Below, piece after piece: positions 59,891 to 64,000 of a DNA stretch of 64,000 bases. How positions within the stretch are numbered: the first letter of the stretch is position 1; every line of letters starts with the position of its first letter. The notes under the pieces were generated by a model that worked only from the letters and a program-made list of their open reading frames with translations, had not been told where the DNA came from and ran no database searches. Source of the DNA: Bathymodiolus brooksi (lineage: Eukaryota; Mollusca; Bivalvia; Mytilida; Modiolidae); assembly GCA_963680875.1 (NCBI GenBank), contig OY804579.1:83813095-83877094 (forward strand). Direction: 5' to 3'. Made by a program: the position numbers and the translations under genes.

Positions 59891-60669
59891 GGCCATCAAA
59901 TAATAAAGACATTATGTCGAATTGAAATTTCTTCAAAGATTAAAACAAGCATTTCATATTCTGGTATTTTCTGCGAAAATATGTTATTTTGTCTATTTTG
60001 CAGATTACAGGTCAATAGGTGTGTGTCTCATATTCTTTATAAACTCATTAATTAAGATAAATAAATTAAGAACATCAAGGGACAGTTATTGGATTACTTA
60101 AAACTGGGAGTATTAATTAATATTACTTCCAGGTTAAAAACTTGTTTTAATTAAAAAAAAGCACAATAATTTGAACGAATTCCTAATACAATACCGAATA
60201 TTCCTGAAATTTATTATTTTTAAATTACTTTAAATCCATTTAAAACACGTGACTTAATTACCCACAATCAGATAAGATAACAATAACTTGTCTTGTGTCA
60301 CATAAATTCATTTATCTCCAACAAAATTGCTTTACTACACAGTTTCTTGAATTATTGTAAATTATAGCCTTTAAACTGATGTAAAAAGACAATAAAAAGT
60401 ATAGTGGTATACATAGTTAAATGCGACTATTTTTTGTCTGTACGTAATTTTTCTAGAGGGTACACAATGCCACGACGATGATTCAACGCTATTTTCAACG
60501 TTGAAATGACGCTGTGTGCCTACTGAGTTAATGCTATAATTTACACAATTCAAAGAATACCAAGGCATTGTCATGAATCTTAGCAATCAAACTTTAATTT
60601 CAAGTGGTAAATTTTATTACTTAAATTTTCATTAATTAAACTTCCTGATTGTTCTTGCCACTATTTTCC

Positions 60670-61440
60670 ATTCAAATATAGTCCCGCTGGCCACGTCATT
60701 ACGGGGGATTTGAACATCATAGACAAGACAATGAGAATCTCCGAAAAATCCTTGCTTAAGGTTCAAAATATAGTGAACCACATGTACAGTCCATAAATTG
60801 GAAACACAACTACTTCTGGACTCTGTAGAGAACTATGCTAGAAAATTGACAAACTAGAAGAAGAGGAGGTTGATACCCTCTCAGAGTGAGTGCTGATAGG
60901 TCATTGATTCAAATTCGAATAACAAAGCTCAAAAGATCAATGAGCACAAAAACAACATCTGTATTCAAAGATTATGATGGTGCATAAAGCCTGTTCACTA
61001 TTCACGACAAATTAATATGTCGTAGTTCCTGCATATACATGTAAGGCCCCTAACAACATCATTCTTATCATTAAGATCATTACATTGACTACTTAAAGAT
61101 AGAATTGGGTTTGCAGGGGGGCGCACCCGGCCCCCCTAAAATTGGAAAAAATATGATTTTTTGGCGTAAAATCGTGATTTTTTACACGAAATACCCCAAA
61201 AATTTTCCGCCTCCCTCCGCTCGGCGCAATTTTTTTAAGTGCGCCCCCCCCCCCCCCCCCCCCATAGCTTGAAATCCTGGATCCGTCCCTGGTTTGGATA
61301 GCTCACATGGTAATCCTACATATACGACGAAGCACTACGCTATCAACAGAGGAAATCATTGTACCCAATGATGCCAGAGTCTCTGGATTCTCTATTCTTG
61401 ATAGCCACTTCAGCTTTCTCCAGCTTTGTTTACTATATAT
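60670..61440 (+). pseudogene. Retroelement ORF relic (reverse transcriptase type, possibly Penelope- or DIRS-like)
   Basis: Readable blocks with frameshifts and stops are: AGHVITGDLNIIDKT, then VDTLSE near 60870, VVVPAYTCKAPNNIIL near 61030, YIDYLK and, after the MITE at 61114-61291, LDSSHGNPTYTT. This order (GDL block, P-A-x-K-A-x-NNI block, GNPTYT block) is what I recall from multi-copy bivalve retroelement proteins; the class is uncertain. The relic is truncated on both sides. Confidence 0.5.
61114..61291. mobile_element. hAT-like MITE (family E), copy 1
   Basis: Begins 'caggggggcgcacccgg' and ends 'tcctggatccgtccctg', with a long C-run (61245-61263). A direct repeat gtttg flanks it (61109-61113, 61292-61296). 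It splits the retroelement relic, whose frame reads across once it is removed. Copies 2 and 3 are at 63059 and 63658. Confidence 0.75.
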
Positions 61441-61449
61441 ATAAATTAA

Positions 61450-62540
61450 CGAGGATATAATATATTTCCTATAAATATTTAATAAATGATTAATTTATTT
61501 ACATTAAGTAAAAATTTTATGATTTCATGTTTTCCCAGATGAATTTTGTATTGTTCATACCGACTAGTATATTTGATTTGTGTTTTACGGATGTACAAAG
61601 TAAGTATTGGATAGAATACTTAATATTGATATTTAATATACATGTATACCTTTCAATCATGAATCAATTTGAAGAATAACAGATGATATATGAGAAATTG
61701 TTGGTACTTATCTTTATAATCAATGAAATGTCACATAATTAAAGACAATTGACAATCAATGAAATGTCACATAATTAAACTTAGTTGACAAATATATCTG
61801 ACAGAACTCAACAAGCGACGCATTTCTAGTAAATTATCTGTGATGTTCTACAGGAAACGGAGAACATTAATGGAGAATATCAGAAGTATTTACCTATAAT
61901 GTAAGTTGATTTATATACAAATCAAGATAGTTATGGTATAAAATATAATTAATAAACGTCACTTTTATGTATTTGCTAACAATTCAAGCCACAACAACCT
62001 CATTGGTGACGCCAGTTTATATGTATCAATAATACATAGACGTCTCTGGTGGATTTTTCTACATTATCGGTGAACATATCATATTTTCTTGTTAAGTGTA
62101 GTTCTATTCAAATGCTGTATGTAACTTCGGAAATGTTTGGCCAACACTGAATATATAGTAAAATTGATCAACAGTAATGACTAATTTATTATTTGCATGT
62201 TTCATATTTCATAAATATACCATCGTTTAGATTAGCGACAAAAGCCCTTAATATAAAAAATAATTATTTTACAATAAAGTTAGCGCACAGTCAACGTAAA
62301 AAAAAAGTTAAAAAGTTTTATTTTGCTGAACATTGTTTAAAGTGGGTACATGAAGCAACATACAACATAAAACCTGGAGAGCTTTTAAAACCGAAGTTAC
62401 ACAAATAACATATAAAAACAAAGCATTCAAACATACATGATTTACAAACACATTACACAAGAAAGCATATGTCGTGTTTTGTCGGTTAGAAGTTACGAGA
62501 ACCACCATTTTTTTGATGCATTGTTTATTATGACCTTCGC
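61450..62540. other. Intergenic AT-rich sequence
   Basis: A doubled 'atcaatgaaatgtcacataa' is at 61720-61778. No gene or known repeat was recognised otherwise. A SINE-A tail fragment (minus) is at 62545-62600. Confidence 0.45.
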
Positions 62541-63058
62541 TGAAGGGCTACGGTTATGGTGTTTAACGCCACTTTCAATAATATTTCAGTTATATCGTCC
62601 CTTTTCTTAAAACTCGATGGTAATTAGCAAAAAAAATATAACCGGTCTTAATTTTTAGCTTGAGTCTCGAATTACTTTCTTCATGCCAGTTCACTTGCCT
62701 CGAAACAATTTCTTGCTAAATCAGATATGAAGAATGTGCTCGTGCGACTCAAATGCCCTCGATATCATTTATTACTACAAGATGTGACTGGTAAAAGTAA
62801 GAGGACGATCGAAAACAAAAACATCGCTATTTTCGATTAATTAAAAGATAATAATCGGGAACCGTACAAGACAATATAGCCACAATCAAACTTGACCCGT
62901 GTCTTCTGGTCAAAACTATTCTGTAAAAATTTTGAGCATGGAAATCGAAATGGGACGAACATTGAAACACTTAATGTACTGTCAGTAGTTATTGTCCTTT
63001 CGACAGTCCTGAGAATAAATTTCCCCCGTGTCTCTCCCGTCCTTTTAAATATATTTAC

Positions 63059-63252
63059 CAGGGGCGGATCCAGGGGGGGGGGGGGGCGCACCCGGCGCGC
63101 GCCTCCCCTAAAATTGGAAAAAATATGATTTTTTGGCGTAAAATCGTGATTTTTCACACGAAATACCCCAAATTTTTTCGCGCCTCCCTCTGCTCGGCGC
63201 AATTTTTTTAAGTGCCCTCCCCCCCTAACTTGAAATCCTGGATCCGCCCCTG
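63059..63252. mobile_element. hAT-like MITE (family E), copy 2
   Basis: Inverted ends 'caggggcggatcca' and 'tggatccgcccctg' are nearly perfect. The interior has 'ctaaaattggaaaaaatatg', a G-run at one side and a C-run at the other. No clear 8-bp duplication. Confidence 0.75.
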
Positions 63253-63657
63253 TATATCTATATCGTTTTATAACATAATGGGTATTTGGCTGATATGTCG
63301 TTGCGCGTAACTCCCCGTCATATCAGTCTCAAGCTGTAATAGATATCAGAAATAGATTTAAACCATATTATTGAATAAAGTGAAGGGGGTCAAGTGAGAG
63401 ATTGAATTTTAATCAGAAATTGATGTAGGATGGAATTGGTTAAGACATACATATCAGTAAATTAACAATTTTAACTAAGCAACACGAACATCTGTTTTAG
63501 GATGAACGTGACTGATTTTAAACATTAGGTACATTGCAAAAATATAACATTATGAAAGGTTTTTTTCTGTGAATCTTTGATTTTTGAATTTTCAGATCAT
63601 GCTTGCCGAATATGCAAATTGGGTTCATTTCGACAAAAATATTTTAACGTATACTTC

Positions 63658-63832
63658 CAGGGGCGGATCCGGGGGGGGGGGGGGGGCGCACCCGGCGCCC
63701 CCCCCCTAAAATTGGAAAAAATATGATTTTTCACACGAAATACCCCACATTTTTTTGCGCCTCTCTCCGCTCGGCGCAATTTTTTTAAGTGCGCCCCCCC
63801 CCCCCTAACTTGAAATCCTGGATCCGCCCCTG
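63658..63832. mobile_element. hAT-like MITE (family E), copy 3
   Basis: Same ends as copy 2 ('caggggcggatccg', 'cggatccgcccctg'-type). A segment of about 27 bases with 'ttggcgtaaaatcgtg' present in copies 1 and 2 is deleted here. Confidence 0.75.
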
Positions 63833-63910
63833 TTTACGATGTGTTTCATCGGACATTGCATGACATATTTCAGATTTTAAATCTTTAATTATTCAAATGA
63901 ATTTTAATCT

Positions 63911-64000
63911 CCGAGAGAACACATAGTTTCTTCCCTTTGTGGACCCCCTCCACAAGTCTTTCCCGAGAGAACACATAGTTTCTTCCCTTTGTGGACCCCC
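63911..64000 (+). repeat. Tandem repeat at window edge (52-bp period)
   Basis: 'ccgagagaacacatagtttc' starts at 63911 and again at 63963, followed by the same 'ttccctttgtggaccccc'. The second copy is cut by the window end, so a longer array may continue. Confidence 0.8.

Noticed and set aside
63059..63252. 8-bp target duplication around family E copies 2 and 3
   Set aside because: Flanks atatttac/tatatcta and tatacttc/tttacgat do not match well enough; only the end sequences support a hAT assignment.
52697..64000. DRG2 or MYO15A exon expected to the right by human gene order
   Set aside because: Looked for the start of DRG2 on both strands by eye and found nothing; the region holds repeats and relics only.

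Overview
The window is nuclear DNA of a mollusc, most likely a bivalve of the mussel type. Genes are split by long AT-rich introns with GT-AG borders. The repeats are of kinds common in bivalve genomes: tRNA-headed SINEs, a repeat with the 'agctcacc...gtgagct' hairpin and many 'aagatggccgcc' boxes, and the 'ggagcaggaactgctta' repeat. The placement rests on repeat character and protein similarity judged by eye; no species is claimed.

Four conserved genes could be assembled exon by exon. A TOM1/TOM1L2-type VHS gene lies on the minus strand (first two coding exons, 11110 back to 1080; the rest is off the left edge). DRC3/LRRC48 is on the plus strand (17048-25837, ten coding exons, 531 aa). ATPAF2 is on the minus strand (34955 back to 27466, eight exons, 276 aa). 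GID4 is on the plus strand (35393-52696, five exons, 201 aa). Order and orientation are the same as TOM1L2-DRC3-ATPAF2-GID4 on human 17p11.2. The block has two head-to-head pairs (TOM1/DRC3 and ATPAF2/GID4) and one tail-to-tail pair (DRC3/ATPAF2). DRC3 intron 6 has every landmark of a U12-type AT-AC intron.

Most of the remaining sequence is repeats. At 2.3-7.8 kb lies a decayed DNA transposon with long inverted ends that carries an OTU plus MULE-like transposase relic, itself broken by MITEs. At 11.8-16.6 kb a LINE reverse-transcriptase relic is split by a 3.96 kb hAT-like element with a perfect 8-bp target duplication, which in turn contains a 2.6 kb tandem repeat. GID4 intron 1 holds a 2.7 kb foldback element. 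At 60.7-61.4 kb a second retroelement relic is split by a small MITE.

The most unusual theme is local birth of tandem repeats. In both DRC3 (exon 1) and GID4 (exon 4) the last bases of an exon together with the 5' splice site have been copied in tandem into the intron. Several other minisatellites (60 bp at 28.5-29.8 kb, 39 bp at 41.1-41.9 kb, about 62 bp at 33.9-34.1 kb) are amplified pieces of SINEs. A 37-bp minisatellite at 54.3-56.0 kb has higher-order structure. Long open frames over these arrays are by-products of unit lengths divisible by three.
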